Origin: Halomonas colorata | GTDB taxonomy: Bacteria; Pseudomonadota; Gammaproteobacteria; Pseudomonadales; Halomonadaceae | NCBI RefSeq assembly: GCF_014897985.1 | Contig: NZ_JABUZA010000002.1 | Location: 162,678-226,677 of the forward strand | Reading direction: 5' to 3' | Length of the DNA stretch: 64,000 nucleotides | Shown here: one piece after another, positions 12,465 through 20,835 of the stretch | Position numbering within the stretch: position 1 is the first letter of the stretch | How the letters are laid out: every line of letters starts with the position of its first letter | Position numbers and translations under genes: made by a program | Notes under the pieces: model-generated | Told to the model about the DNA's origin: nothing | Databases searched by the model: none | The model's input: only the letters and a program-made list of their open reading frames with translations

Positions 12465-12639
12465 GGTCTACTACCTCACAAAACAAGCCGATTCTTATAA
12501 GCTTGCAGTACACGCTGAATTAAAACGTTATACGCTCGATTGTGAGTAGAGTAACGCCGAGTTAATAATAACCCAAAAGAATTAATAACTATCTTTTTAT
12601 TCTTTTATGAAATAAGCAACATAGAAAGCGTGATATCGT
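12465..12639 (-). promoter_or_regulatory. AT-rich leader of cysDN
   Basis: A 175-base gap, clearly AT-rich in 12555-12625 (runs such as CTTTTTATTC), that must hold the cysDN promoter and probably its activator site. CysB sites are too degenerate for me to assign by eye. No ORF or terminator-like hairpin is visible for the converging cpdA side. Confidence 0.4.
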
Positions 12640-13377
12640 CTAGACATCAACGCGTTCAACCCAGGTTTGCCACTCTTCACCGTTAAGATCCACTACTCGA
12701 TAACCAGGCCTTGAGGCTTCATCGATGGTGAACGTTTCGGCACCCGGCATAAACTGATCCGACATCGCCGGGCAACCATAGACGTCTACACGTCCGCCAT
12801 CCGCTAACCCGATGTGCTGGGCATACGCCTGATGCGCGTGGCCGAACAGTACGATCTTGACCTGCGGGTAAGCGCTCAGCACCTGCCAAAACGCCTCCCG
12901 GTCCTGCAAACCGATAGCATCCATCCAGCTAGCGCCAACGTCTACCGGCGGATGATGCATGGCGATCAGCACGGGACGGTCGTCCTCTTTAAGTAGTGCA
13001 GACAACGCCTTCAGCCGCTCGCTGCCCAACTCTCCATGGGGTTGGCCTGCCACCTGTGTATTAAGCAGCAGCAGGCGCCATTGCTGCATATCAACCGCTT
13101 CTAGTAGCGGATGCTCCGCGCGCATCAGATCGATCTGGTCGTGATTGCCCGGCAGCCAAAACCACGGGCAGGGCAAACTCGCCAGTGCGTCGCTGGCAAG
13201 CGTATAAGACGCGGCGGTTTCGTCCTGGCTGACATCCCCCGTCAATACGATGATATCCGGGCGTTCGGCAACCGCTGCCGCGAGAACGCGTTGAAAATGC
13301 AGCCACGGCACACCGGCGCGCGAGCGTGCATTGATATCAGCATACAAGTGGGCATCGGTTATCTGCACCAGGCGCAT
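12640..13377 (-). CDS. cpdA: 3',5'-cyclic-AMP phosphodiesterase
   Basis: Metallophosphoesterase of the CpdA/Icc type, hydrolysing cAMP to AMP in the cytosol. 245 residues. Calcineurin-like metal motifs are QITDAHLY (D-x-H), LTGDVSQDE (GD), PGNHDQ (GNHD), MHHPPVDVG and LFGHAHQAY (GHxH). The start at 13377 overlaps the DUF1249 stop by one base (TAATG); a longer frame to 13434 would lie mostly within that gene. Third gene of the nudF-yqiB-cpdA operon, an arrangement familiar from gammaproteobacteria. Confidence 0.93.
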   Translation of the reverse strand: MRLVQITDAHLYADINARSRAGVPWLHFQRVLAAAVAERPDIIVLTGDVSQDETAASYTLASDALASLPCPWFWLPGNHDQIDLMRAEHPLLEAVDMQQWRLLLLNTQVAGQPHGELGSERLKALSALLKEDDRPVLIAMHHPPVDVGASWMDAIGLQDREAFWQVLSAYPQVKIVLFGHAHQAYAQHIGLADGGRVDVYGCPAMSDQFMPGAETFTIDEASRPGYRVVDLNGEEWQTWVERVDV

Positions 13378-13823
13378 TAGCGCATCTCCGGTAAATCGTA
13401 GGTGTGACCATGGGCCAGCCCGTGGGCTAACCATTCGCCCAAAAAGCGATTGAGCTGTAGTTTTTCGTCAGGCTGATGCATGTGCGCATTAGGATAGCGA
13501 TAGCGGCCACTGAAGTGGCGCTGGCGCTGAAAATCCGTGACTTCCGCCATACGCACATCATGATATAGGTGAACGCGCATGCGCGGACCTTCCATAACCG
13601 CATCCAGCGGGCCACTCTGAGTGACCTCTACCATAGTGGTGTAAGGTGCATGCTCCAGTACTTTAAGCTGCAAATCGCCAAAGTGCTGTTCATCACTACT
13701 TAGAGCGATCTCGCGGCGTTGCCCGCTCTCCATATCACCAACTAGGCGCAATAAACGCAGATAGTTGGCGCTGCACTCCCCTTGGAGCGACTTTAAATCG
13801 GTGACATAGGCTGTTCTTGCCAT
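13377..13823 (-). CDS. yqiB: DUF1249 protein YqiB
   Basis: Conserved protein of unknown function, family DUF1249, usually encoded between nudF and cpdA as here. 148 residues from MARTAYVTDLKSLQGEC. Segments typical of the family are NYLRLLRLVGD, TMVEVTQ, MRVHLYHDVRMAEV, and the C-terminal PNAHMHQPDEKLQLNRFLGE. The start is supported by GAGGAG seven bases upstream; the longer frame to 13961 overlaps nudF by over 130 bases with no homology. It begins two bases after the nudF stop. Confidence 0.92.
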   Translation of the reverse strand: MARTAYVTDLKSLQGECSANYLRLLRLVGDMESGQRREIALSSDEQHFGDLQLKVLEHAPYTTMVEVTQSGPLDAVMEGPRMRVHLYHDVRMAEVTDFQRQRHFSGRYRYPNAHMHQPDEKLQLNRFLGEWLAHGLAHGHTYDLPEMR

Positions 13824-13825
13824 GC

Positions 13826-14500
13826 TCACTCCTCGTGGTTTTCGCTTGAGGTGAGGGCTCGCTGGGACAACGCGCGCAAGGAGGCGCGTTGGCCATTGAG
13901 CCAGTGCAGTCCTATCAAACACATGGCGTTGTCGAGTCTCCCCTGCGCCAAGAGTTCCCAAGCGGTGGGAAAAGACACCACGTGAACGCGAATATCTTCA
14001 TGTTCTTCATCAAGACCATGAATACCGCTTACGCCCTGCGTATCAACCAGCCCACAAAACAGCGTTACACGCTCATTGCAGGCCCCAGGGCTTGGGTAAT
14101 AGGTATGTATCAGGGTTAACGGCCCTACTTTGCAGCCTGCTTCTTCCAGCGACTCACGTCTGGCAACATCTTCAAGCGACTCATCTTTATCAATCAGGCC
14201 CGCTACGAATTCAAGTTTCCAGGGGGAAACGGGGTCGTTTACTGCACCCGCGCGAAACTGCTCAACCAGCACCAGCGCATCGCGTGCGGGGTCATAAAGC
14301 AATACTCCCACCGCATCGTGTCGGCTATGCACTTCGCGGTGCATGGGTTTGCTCCAGCCACCTTCAAAAAGGCGATGGCGAAGCTCCATCTTTTCTAAGC
14401 GGAAAAAACCCTCATAGAGCGTCTCGCGCTTGAGCAGCTCAACATCGTCAAGGCTCAGAAGCGGTGTGTTTAATGATACTTTTTCAACGCTGGACGCCAT
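13826..14500 (-). CDS. nudF: ADP-ribose diphosphatase (Nudix)
   Basis: Hydrolyses ADP-ribose to AMP and ribose 5-phosphate. 224 residues, slightly longer than E. coli NudF (209). The Nudix box reads GLIDKDESLEDVARRESLEE followed by AGCKVG, with the REsxEE metal-binding helix intact, near residues 105-127. YYPSPGACNERVTLFCG downstream is typical of ADP-ribose hydrolases. First gene of nudF-yqiB-cpdA. The ribosome binding site GGGAG, six bases before ATG, lies within a possible hairpin. Confidence 0.94.
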   Translation of the reverse strand: MASSVEKVSLNTPLLSLDDVELLKRETLYEGFFRLEKMELRHRLFEGGWSKPMHREVHSRHDAVGVLLYDPARDALVLVEQFRAGAVNDPVSPWKLEFVAGLIDKDESLEDVARRESLEEAGCKVGPLTLIHTYYPSPGACNERVTLFCGLVDTQGVSGIHGLDEEHEDIRVHVVSFPTAWELLAQGRLDNAMCLIGLHWLNGQRASLRALSQRALTSSENHEE

Positions 14501-14507
14501 GAGGCAC

Positions 14508-14552
14508 TCCCGGTGATAACAATCGTTCTATTATCAGTGCTTGCTACCGGGA
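14508..14552 (-). promoter_or_regulatory. Inverted repeat that could sequester the nudF ribosome binding site
   Basis: On the minus strand TCCCGGT (14552-14546) can pair with ACCGGGA (14514-14508), and GATAA with TTATC inside it, leaving an asymmetric internal loop. The GGGA of the nudF ribosome binding site is in the second arm. It could be an RNA switch or simply a leader hairpin. Confidence 0.35.
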
Positions 14553-14574
14553 ATGCCAATCTGGCCAGGAGGGA

Positions 14575-15219
14575 TTATAGACGGTTCAACATGGCCTGGG
14601 CATCGCGGCGCAGCGCTTCGTCAGAAAGCTCGCGCTGCGCACGCGGGGTGCCGTTCACTGCGCGCTCGGCGTGCTCGCGGGCCGCATTGGTATCGCCTTC
14701 ATCAAGCAAGAACTCGGCGTAGTAGTAGTTGACATCGATGCCGTCAGGGCGAACCTCGACGGCGCGCTGGAACATTTGCCGGGCTTTATCGCTGCTGCCA
14801 AAACTGATCGGGCGCCCCGGCACGTTGTCGTAAAGCGCGCCCAGCGTGACGTACGCAGAACCGTTGCCACCCTGGGGGTCGAGGGAAATGGCCCGCTCAA
14901 GCACATCGCGTGCATCACCAGCTACACCCAATGCGCCAAACCCACCACGTTCACGCGCATAAGAGGCCAGAATAATTCCTTGCCAGACCAGCAGATCAGC
15001 CTGATCAGGGTTCGCATTTACCAGGGTAGCTGCTTCATCCGCCAAGGTTTTAAGGGTGCTTTCGCGCTGGTTGGCAGGCAGATCGCTCATCGTATGTTCC
15101 CAGCGATTCTTCAGCGAGAAAAGCTCGCTCTCGTAGCCAAAGGCCGTTGCCGAGGCAAGCGCCAGCGTACCGCTGAGGGCGGTGGCAATCAGTAAACGTG
15201 AAACGGGTATGGCGCGCAT
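14575..15219 (-). CDS. Exported TPR-repeat protein
   Basis: A periplasmic protein of unknown function with tetratricopeptide-like helical repeats, probably a scaffold. 214 residues. The signal peptide is MRAIPVSRLLIATALSGTLA up to about ATAFGYES. Repeat-like segments are ARDVLERAISLDPQGGNGSA, ARQMFQRAVEVRPDGIDVNY and NAAREHAERAVNGTPRAQRE. AGGAG lies six bases before the ATG. It ends 75 bases upstream of nudF on the same strand and could be its promoter-proximal partner, though the hairpin between them may separate the transcripts. Confidence 0.8.
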   Translation of the reverse strand: MRAIPVSRLLIATALSGTLALASATAFGYESELFSLKNRWEHTMSDLPANQRESTLKTLADEAATLVNANPDQADLLVWQGIILASYARERGGFGALGVAGDARDVLERAISLDPQGGNGSAYVTLGALYDNVPGRPISFGSSDKARQMFQRAVEVRPDGIDVNYYYAEFLLDEGDTNAAREHAERAVNGTPRAQRELSDEALRRDAQAMLNRL

Positions 15220-15423
15220 GACAGTCTCCTGGATTATTTTTATCAGCGTAGCGTTTAAGGGTTAAATCGCCCACCCCGACAATGTAACGAACGTTTGAAT
15301 GATTCGCTAGTGACTCCGGTCATTCAACATGCTTTTACCTAAGAGGCTTTTTTTCACGTAGAGTAAGTGTCTTAAAAGTGCCGCCCCTACCGAAATGAGA
15401 GCACGCGAATGAAAGGCCGTAAT

Positions 15424-15939
15424 ATGACCCGCTGGCGCGATCCGGCAAAAGATCCACGCCAGGCACCCAAAAGCAATTTGATTACCGCTGAGGGCGCCGC
15501 GCGTTTACGCGGCATTTTGGATCACTTGTCCAGAGTCAAACGCCCCGAACTCTCAACAAAAGTAGGCGAAGCCGCCGCACTGGGCGATCGTTCCGAAAAC
15601 GCTGATTACACGTATAACAAGAAAGAGCTGAACCGCGTGATTGCCCGGATTCGCTACCTGACAATACGCTTGGATGAACTGCAGGTGGTCGACCGGCTAC
15701 CGGCGAATCTGGATAAAATCTTCTTCGGCGCCTTTGTCGATCTGGAAGATGAAGAGGGAGAAGCGCTGCAACTTCGCATTGTGGGTCACGACGAGATCGA
15801 CACCCAAAAACGCTGGATCAGCATCGACGCGCCCATGGCTAAAGCGCTTCTCGGCAAGCAGGTCGATGACGATGTAAAGGTACTTACCCCCAATGGCGAA
15901 GTGCTCTACACCGTGACCGGCATCCGTTATACCGGTTAA
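15424..15939 (+). CDS. greB: Transcription elongation factor GreB
   Basis: Stimulates transcript cleavage by backtracked RNA polymerase. 171 residues from this start, against 158 in E. coli; the extra part is the N-terminal MTRWRDPAKDPRQAPKSN. The coiled-coil domain has ALGDRSENADYTYNKKELNR, the conserved Gre tip, and the C-terminal FKBP-like domain has RWISIDAPMAKALLGK. ATG at 15424 follows AAAGG with seven-base spacing; an in-frame ATG at 15409 adds five residues and is a real alternative. The stop overlaps the converging SIMPL gene by two or three bases. Confidence 0.93.
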   Translation: MTRWRDPAKDPRQAPKSNLITAEGAARLRGILDHLSRVKRPELSTKVGEAAALGDRSENADYTYNKKELNRVIARIRYLTIRLDELQVVDRLPANLDKIFFGAFVDLEDEEGEALQLRIVGHDEIDTQKRWISIDAPMAKALLGKQVDDDVKVLTPNGEVLYTVTGIRYTG

Positions 15940-16664
15940 TCCTTTAATGCATAGTCGATAGTGGTCACCACACGAACTCGCTTGATATTGGGCGTATAGC
16001 TGTCTAGATCCTCGATAGAGAAATAGCCCTGCGTCGCCTGGCGTATCTGGCCCACCTGACTTCCCGAGTCTTCAGCAAACTGCTGGGCGGCATTGCGCGC
16101 ATCGGCAGTGGCCTCGGCAATCATTTCGGGCTTGATCGCCTCCAGCCCGGTAAACAGGAATTCGGTTTGATACTCGTAGCTGGGCGAGAGTAAAACACCC
16201 TGGCGCACCAGCGACGAGGTGCTGGGGATCGCCTGCATCACCCCTTCTACATCCGGCGAACGCAGCAGTAGCGTGGCTTCTGCGCGGTAGCGCTCATCAG
16301 GGCGCTGCCCGCCATATAGATTACTGAACTGATCGGTAATCCTGGGTGGCGTGGTGCTGATATGTTCAGGAGCAAACCCCTGGGCTTCCAGAAAGCGGCG
16401 AATTGCCTGGTTATTATTGGAAAGCTGCTCTTCCAAGTCACTTAAACTGTTCGCGCTAACGCTGTAATTAAACGGCCACAACACCAGGTCTGCCGCTACT
16501 TCGCGCTCGGCCAACCCACGAACCGTGACATTGCGCGAAGACTGCTGCCATACCTCGGCCGCCTGCTTGATGTAGCTACCGCCCCCAACCAACCCCACCG
16601 CCAGCAACCCACCCAGCACGACAGCACTGCCTAACATCACGATATTTCTGCTGTTTCTAACCAT
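15936..16664 (-). CDS. SIMPL-domain (DUF541) membrane-anchored protein
   Basis: An envelope protein with a SIMPL/DUF541 domain; members such as E. coli YggE are linked to oxidative stress, but a molecular function is not established. 242 residues. The N-terminal hydrophobic anchor MLGSAVVLGGLLAVGLVGGG is probably uncleaved. The family core has VTVRGLAEREVAADLVLWPF, ISTTPPRITDQF, and AEATADARNAAQQFAEDSGS near the end. ATG at 16664 is chosen over an upstream TTG at 16682. It converges with greB, their 3' ends overlapping. Confidence 0.88.
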   Translation of the reverse strand: MVRNSRNIVMLGSAVVLGGLLAVGLVGGGSYIKQAAEVWQQSSRNVTVRGLAEREVAADLVLWPFNYSVSANSLSDLEEQLSNNNQAIRRFLEAQGFAPEHISTTPPRITDQFSNLYGGQRPDERYRAEATLLLRSPDVEGVMQAIPSTSSLVRQGVLLSPSYEYQTEFLFTGLEAIKPEMIAEATADARNAAQQFAEDSGSQVGQIRQATQGYFSIEDLDSYTPNIKRVRVVTTIDYALKD

Positions 16665-16821
16665 CACGGCCACCCCGCACAACGTTCATTAAATTGCCCA
16701 ATGCTTATCAGCATCATAGCGGTGAAATGTTATGCTGTCGGCAGCCGAATGTGGCAAGTGTGAGGAAATATTGAGCTAGCCTTTTCACCCTTGCCCCTAC
16801 TGTGCATAGAAACCACCGCGA

Positions 16822-18105
16822 TTAGAAAACCAGTGTAGGCAACATCAATGAAAGCGCTGGAATGAATGTCACCAGTAGCAAAATGCCTACCATTACCAGC
16901 CAGAAAGGCATGACGGCGCGAATAAAGGATGAAACGTTAATTCCCGTGATACTGCAGGTAGTAAACATCACCGTGCCTAACGGCGGCGTAATCGTGCCAA
17001 TGGTGGCATTGATAATGAAAATAATGCCAAAGTGAACGGGATCCACACCAAATTGAGCAGCTACCGGCGCCAGCAGCGGCGAAAGTACGATCAAAATGGC
17101 GTTGCCTTCCAGAAACATGCCTAAGACCAATAACAGTACGTTAGCTAGCAATAGGAAGGCGATAGCACTGCCAACCTGGGTAGACAACATCATAGCGATC
17201 TCCTGAGGAATTTGTTCCCAGGTAAGAAAGCGTGCAAAACCCGATGCGACGGCAATGATGAACAGCACATTAACTGATGCCAAGAGCGACTCATTGGTCG
17301 CCAGCGCTATCGTCTTGGGCGTCATCTGCTTATAAATGAAAACACCCACGATGAGAGCATAAAGCACTGCAATGGCCCCTGCCTCTGTTGGCGTAAAAAC
17401 GCCAACTCGGATACCGCCAATAACGACCAGAGGCAGCATCAAAGCGATAAGGCCGGCACGCGTCACGCTAATCCACTCCTTACGCGCTACTTTCGCTCGC
17501 TGGGGTGGCTGGTAGCCGTAACGCCGACACAAGAAGGACACCAGCACCATTAGGCTGATTGCCATCAAAACGCCAGGCACCACACCAGCAAGAAAAAGCC
17601 GTCCAATGGAAACATTATTGACGTAGCCATACACGATCAAGGCGATGCCGGGAGGAATAGTCGAGGTAATAAGTGACGAAGCTGCGGTTACCGCGCTAGA
17701 AAAAGGTACGGGATAACCTTTAGCCGTCATGCTGGGCACCAAAAGTTTGGCATTCATGGCTGCGTCGGCAATATTAGAGCCTGACAGCCCCCCCATAAAA
17801 GTACTTAACAACACATTGGCTTGTGCTAATCCACCATGCATACGACGAGTCAGCAATTCAGCAAGCTTCAGCAACCGGTCGGTTATGCCTGAATAGTTCA
17901 TGAAAACACCCGCCATAATGAAAAATGGAATGGCGAGTAAAGAAACCGACTCCAGACCACCGGCCAGACGCTGAATAAGCAGCATCATGGGTTGGTCAGC
18001 CCCTACGATGAAATAGAGAAACGTCGAAAAAAACAGTGCAAATGCGACGGGGGTACCTAACAGAAACAGTAAAAACAGTGCGCCAAGCGCAATACTGACA
18101 GCCAT
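16822..18105 (-). CDS. TRAP transporter large permease (cluster 1)
   Basis: DctM-type membrane subunit of a tripartite ATP-independent periplasmic transporter, driving sodium-coupled uptake of an organic acid. 427 residues, about 12 hydrophobic segments. Family signatures are GGLSGSNIADAAMNAKLLVP and ITSTIPPGIALIVYGYV. The substrate cannot be read from this subunit; the surrounding altronate/tagaturonate genes point to a hexonate or hexuronate. It follows dctQ by 11 bases and ends the long minus-strand sugar-acid operon. No clear terminator is visible after it. Confidence 0.93.
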   Translation of the reverse strand: MAVSIALGALFLLFLLGTPVAFALFFSTFLYFIVGADQPMMLLIQRLAGGLESVSLLAIPFFIMAGVFMNYSGITDRLLKLAELLTRRMHGGLAQANVLLSTFMGGLSGSNIADAAMNAKLLVPSMTAKGYPVPFSSAVTAASSLITSTIPPGIALIVYGYVNNVSIGRLFLAGVVPGVLMAISLMVLVSFLCRRYGYQPPQRAKVARKEWISVTRAGLIALMLPLVVIGGIRVGVFTPTEAGAIAVLYALIVGVFIYKQMTPKTIALATNESLLASVNVLFIIAVASGFARFLTWEQIPQEIAMMLSTQVGSAIAFLLLANVLLLVLGMFLEGNAILIVLSPLLAPVAAQFGVDPVHFGIIFIINATIGTITPPLGTVMFTTCSITGINVSSFIRAVMPFWLVMVGILLLVTFIPALSLMLPTLVF

Positions 18106-18116
18106 GTGGTTAGCTC

Positions 18117-18599
18117 CTAAGATGAATGTTGCTGAACCAGCCGCACGACACAGTGATAAATCATTATCACTGCACTAACGGGGATCGCCACATGAATCCA
18201 GTAATAGGGAATTTGCAGCATTGGTGTACTGCGATACGCTGAAAAGCTGAGTAGCTGGGTCCCCCAATAAAGCATTACCGCGGCACTCACCAAGATGATG
18301 CCCACACTGAATATTTGCTCGTTCCAATGCGCCAATCGTGGTGGGAGCTTATCGGTCACAAAACTAATGAACACATGCTCCCTGCGGCGCACCAGGGCGC
18401 TAGCGCCCAGAAATGCGGCCCACACTAAAAGCATTTGAAGAATCTCTTCCGTCCAGGCCAGGGGGCTGTTAAATAAATAGCGCATGAATATATTGCTAAT
18501 CGCCACCAGGAAAAGCGCAAAAATGGCGGCGGTCGCGATGACTTCATCAAGACGCATGAATCGGTCTAGCCACGTGAAGATACGCTGCATATCAGACAC
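18117..18599 (-). CDS. TRAP transporter small permease (cluster 1)
   Basis: DctQ-type four-helix subunit that bridges the large permease and delivers substrate from the binding protein. 160 residues. The typical NIFMRYLFNSPLAWTEEILQ segment sits near residues 37-56, and ALVRRREHVFISFVTD is also standard. Hydrophobic helices lie at about 17-40, 54-70, 90-110 and 128-150. It lies between dctP and dctM, separated from dctP by a 49-base gap containing a GC-rich hairpin. Confidence 0.92.
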   Translation of the reverse strand: MSDMQRIFTWLDRFMRLDEVIATAAIFALFLVAISNIFMRYLFNSPLAWTEEILQMLLVWAAFLGASALVRRREHVFISFVTDKLPPRLAHWNEQIFSVGIILVSAAVMLYWGTQLLSFSAYRSTPMLQIPYYWIHVAIPVSAVIMIYHCVVRLVQQHSS

Positions 18600-18607
18600 C
18601 TCAACTT

Positions 18608-18631
18608 GGCTCCCCGGCTAACCGGGGAACC
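18608..18631 (-). promoter_or_regulatory. Intercistronic hairpin after dctP (cluster 1)
   Basis: TCCCCGG (18611-18617) pairs with CCGGGGA (18622-18628) around a CTAA loop, extended by GG/CC beyond one mismatch. It is not followed by a U-run, so partial attenuation or 3'-end protection of the dctP message is more likely than full termination. A functionally equivalent hairpin occurs in TRAP cluster 2. Confidence 0.6.
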
Positions 18632-18648
18632 ATGCGATCACAGGATGA

Positions 18649-19635
18649 TCAGCCGTTAATGATTTCGTAAACCTTGTCGTACAGACCCTCGCTCCATTGA
18701 GGAAACGCGGATGGAATCTGCTGTGCAGCCCGCTCGCGGAAAGGCGCGATATCAACTTCATGAATCTCAACGCCTTCACTACGTAAACTCTCTAGTGCCT
18801 GTTCGCTGTTATCCGCTACCAGCTCAGAGAGATACTCTGCCATCTGCTGACCGGTATCCGTCATAATTTGCTGCTGCTCTTCACTGAGCTGATCCCAAAA
18901 AGACTTTCCGGTAACGAAAGGCGCCACGGTATGCATATGAGACGTCAAGCTAAGATGTTTCACCACCTCGTGGAACTTGCCCCCGTAAAGTACCGCTGCA
19001 GGATTTTCAACGCCGTCGACTATCCCCTGCGCCAGCGCAGGATAAACGTCACCCAGCGACATCGGCGTGGGTGTTGCCCCCATGGCACGTATGGCTTCCA
19101 CATACATTTGCGAGTTTTGAACGCGGATACGTATACCATCAAGATCAGCAGGACTACTAACTGGCTCGCGTGATAGCAGGTGGCGTGCACCATATACCGC
19201 ATTTGGGATGACGATGTGGTAGCCAGACTCATCCACCTTTGCCATTTGCTCAGCAAACCACTCCGAGTCAAAAATCTTGAGCTTCGACTCAAAATCTTCA
19301 CTCAGATAAGGTGCATCCAGTACCGCAAGGTCGGGAACGGAATCGAGAAAATTACTGTAAGCAGTAATCGAGATAATCGGCGCACCAAAGCGTGCCTGTT
19401 CCATGACCTCCGTTTCCGAACCCAGCTGGCTGGCAGGAAACGCTTTCAGTTCCAGCTCACCATTGCTTGCCTCATTCACCCATTCGGCCCACTGCTTGAC
19501 GGCTACATCCACCGGCTCGCCGGGCTGGTTGCCGTACGCAACGCGGATCTCAGTGCTGGCGTGAGCAGTCGTAGCAACGCCAAGCGTTGTAACAGTTGCA
19601 AGCGTAATAGCGATAGACAGTTTATTCAGGCGCAT
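18649..19635 (-). CDS. TRAP substrate-binding protein (cluster 1)
   Basis: DctP-type periplasmic receptor that captures the solute for the adjacent permease. 328 residues. The Sec signal peptide is MRLNKLSIAITLATVTTLGV to about TTAHAS. Core segments are GELELKAFPASQLGSETEVM, RIRVQNSQMYVEAIRAMGAT (with the carboxylate-binding Arg) and VDGVENPAAVLYGGKFHEV. AGGAG lies seven bases before ATG. It follows the UxaB-like gene by 48 bases. Ligand inferred from neighbours as a hexuronate or aldonate; not proven. Confidence 0.93.
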   Translation of the reverse strand: MRLNKLSIAITLATVTTLGVATTAHASTEIRVAYGNQPGEPVDVAVKQWAEWVNEASNGELELKAFPASQLGSETEVMEQARFGAPIISITAYSNFLDSVPDLAVLDAPYLSEDFESKLKIFDSEWFAEQMAKVDESGYHIVIPNAVYGARHLLSREPVSSPADLDGIRIRVQNSQMYVEAIRAMGATPTPMSLGDVYPALAQGIVDGVENPAAVLYGGKFHEVVKHLSLTSHMHTVAPFVTGKSFWDQLSEEQQQIMTDTGQQMAEYLSELVADNSEQALESLRSEGVEIHEVDIAPFRERAAQQIPSAFPQWSEGLYDKVYEIING

Positions 19636-19683
19636 TAAGCACTCCTCTTCTTCTTGTGTTTAACCGTAGGTGTGGTGTCTGCT

Positions 19684-20835
19684 TTAAAGCAGTGTTGTTT
19701 TATCGTTAATGTTCGATATGTTTTTTCGCTTAAGCGCATCGCTCAGCTTTGGTGTCGGTATCGCGTAATTTTTCGCCATAACTACCACTGGCTGTATGCG
19801 GCGGCTCAGCTTGTCATTGTGATACTGGGCAATATCTTTTAGACGATGATCTAAAAAAGGGTTATCAAAACGTTCCAGCGTGCTCTGCCAGTAGACGTTT
19901 AAATCCATATTCGGTAATTCAAGAGCCAAGACAGGCAATACCTCTGTCTCCATCACCTCACTGAGCGCGTTACGCAGTTTTGGCTCTTGCATGGCCTCTC
20001 TTACGTAGGTAATGGAATCGGTCAAATCAAGCGTGAGCCACTGATCAACCAGATACGTATGCGCCAGATTAAGGATGTGAAGCTTGCGTAACTCATAAGG
20101 CTGTAATGAACTCACGACCTCAATGGCAGGATGCTCAAAAGGCATAATCAGGCATGGGGCTTGCTGAACAGCCCAGAGCGCATAAGGCTCAGCAACGGCG
20201 CCAACCGGCTCAAGCGGTGCCGAGACGATCCGATCTACCAGCGTATTGACCCAGCAGCATTCGACATCCAGCCAAGTACTGAAATGAGCATCTTGGTAGT
20301 CCTTTCGCGCCAGACTGGAAACAATCTCTTTGAGCACTTGACCGTTGCTGCCGATCAATTCGCAGGGCAGCAGCGTAAGACCTGGCCGCTGAGCCTTGAA
20401 ACGTGCATAAAGCAGCTTAGTCAACTTGCCTGGAAAGCTTGCGGGAACAGCGGAAAGACTAGTATCCCCGGCCACGTCGTAACCGCTATCACCCGTATTG
20501 GAAATCACCCAGCGAGCCGTCTGAATAAAGTGACGTTCTAATGCCTCCCAGTCGTCTTGTGCCACAAGGCAGCCAGCGACACTGCTAACGGAAAGGTGCT
20601 CCTCAACGGGTACACCATTACGCAAACCCTTAATATGCAGCGGATAGCTATCCTGATGAGCTAGCGCATTTGCCTTGGCTTTGCCTTCAGGGCGCGCGGA
20701 CGTCTGCACCACAAGCACCGCTTCACGGCTTCCTTCCTCCGCGATAGCGGAGCTTGCAAAGGCAGCGACGTGGCCGAGTAAAAACCGACTAGTACCGAAC
20801 TGAACAATGCTCGCCTGGGAGAGAGGCTGCCTCAC
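19684..20835 (-). CDS. uxaB: Tagaturonate reductase-like oxidoreductase (mannitol dehydrogenase family)
   Basis: An NAD-dependent enzyme of the polyol/mannitol dehydrogenase family, most like UxaB, which reduces D-tagaturonate to D-altronate. Segments are IVQFGTSRFLLGHVAAF (nucleotide binding), ISNTGDSGYDV, LLPCELIGSNGQVLKEIVSS, LVDRIVSAPLEPVGAVAEPY, LRKLHILNLAHTYLVDQWL (catalytic Lys region) and RFDNPFLDHRLKDIAQ. At 383 residues it is about 100 shorter than E. coli UxaB, ending soon after PTPKLSDAL; I regard this as a short subfamily. It overlaps uxaA by four bases, and its stop lies inside a perfect 14-bp palindrome (19679-19692). Confidence 0.82.
   Translation of the reverse strand: MRQPLSQASIVQFGTSRFLLGHVAAFASSAIAEEGSREAVLVVQTSARPEGKAKANALAHQDSYPLHIKGLRNGVPVEEHLSVSSVAGCLVAQDDWEALERHFIQTARWVISNTGDSGYDVAGDTSLSAVPASFPGKLTKLLYARFKAQRPGLTLLPCELIGSNGQVLKEIVSSLARKDYQDAHFSTWLDVECCWVNTLVDRIVSAPLEPVGAVAEPYALWAVQQAPCLIMPFEHPAIEVVSSLQPYELRKLHILNLAHTYLVDQWLTLDLTDSITYVREAMQEPKLRNALSEVMETEVLPVLALELPNMDLNVYWQSTLERFDNPFLDHRLKDIAQYHNDKLSRRIQPVVVMAKNYAIPTPKLSDALKRKNISNINDKTTLL

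Noticed and set aside
19684..20835. Frameshift as the cause of the short UxaB-like protein
   Set aside because: The 48 bases between its stop and dctP contain no continuation of UxaB similarity in any frame, so nothing supports a recent frameshift.
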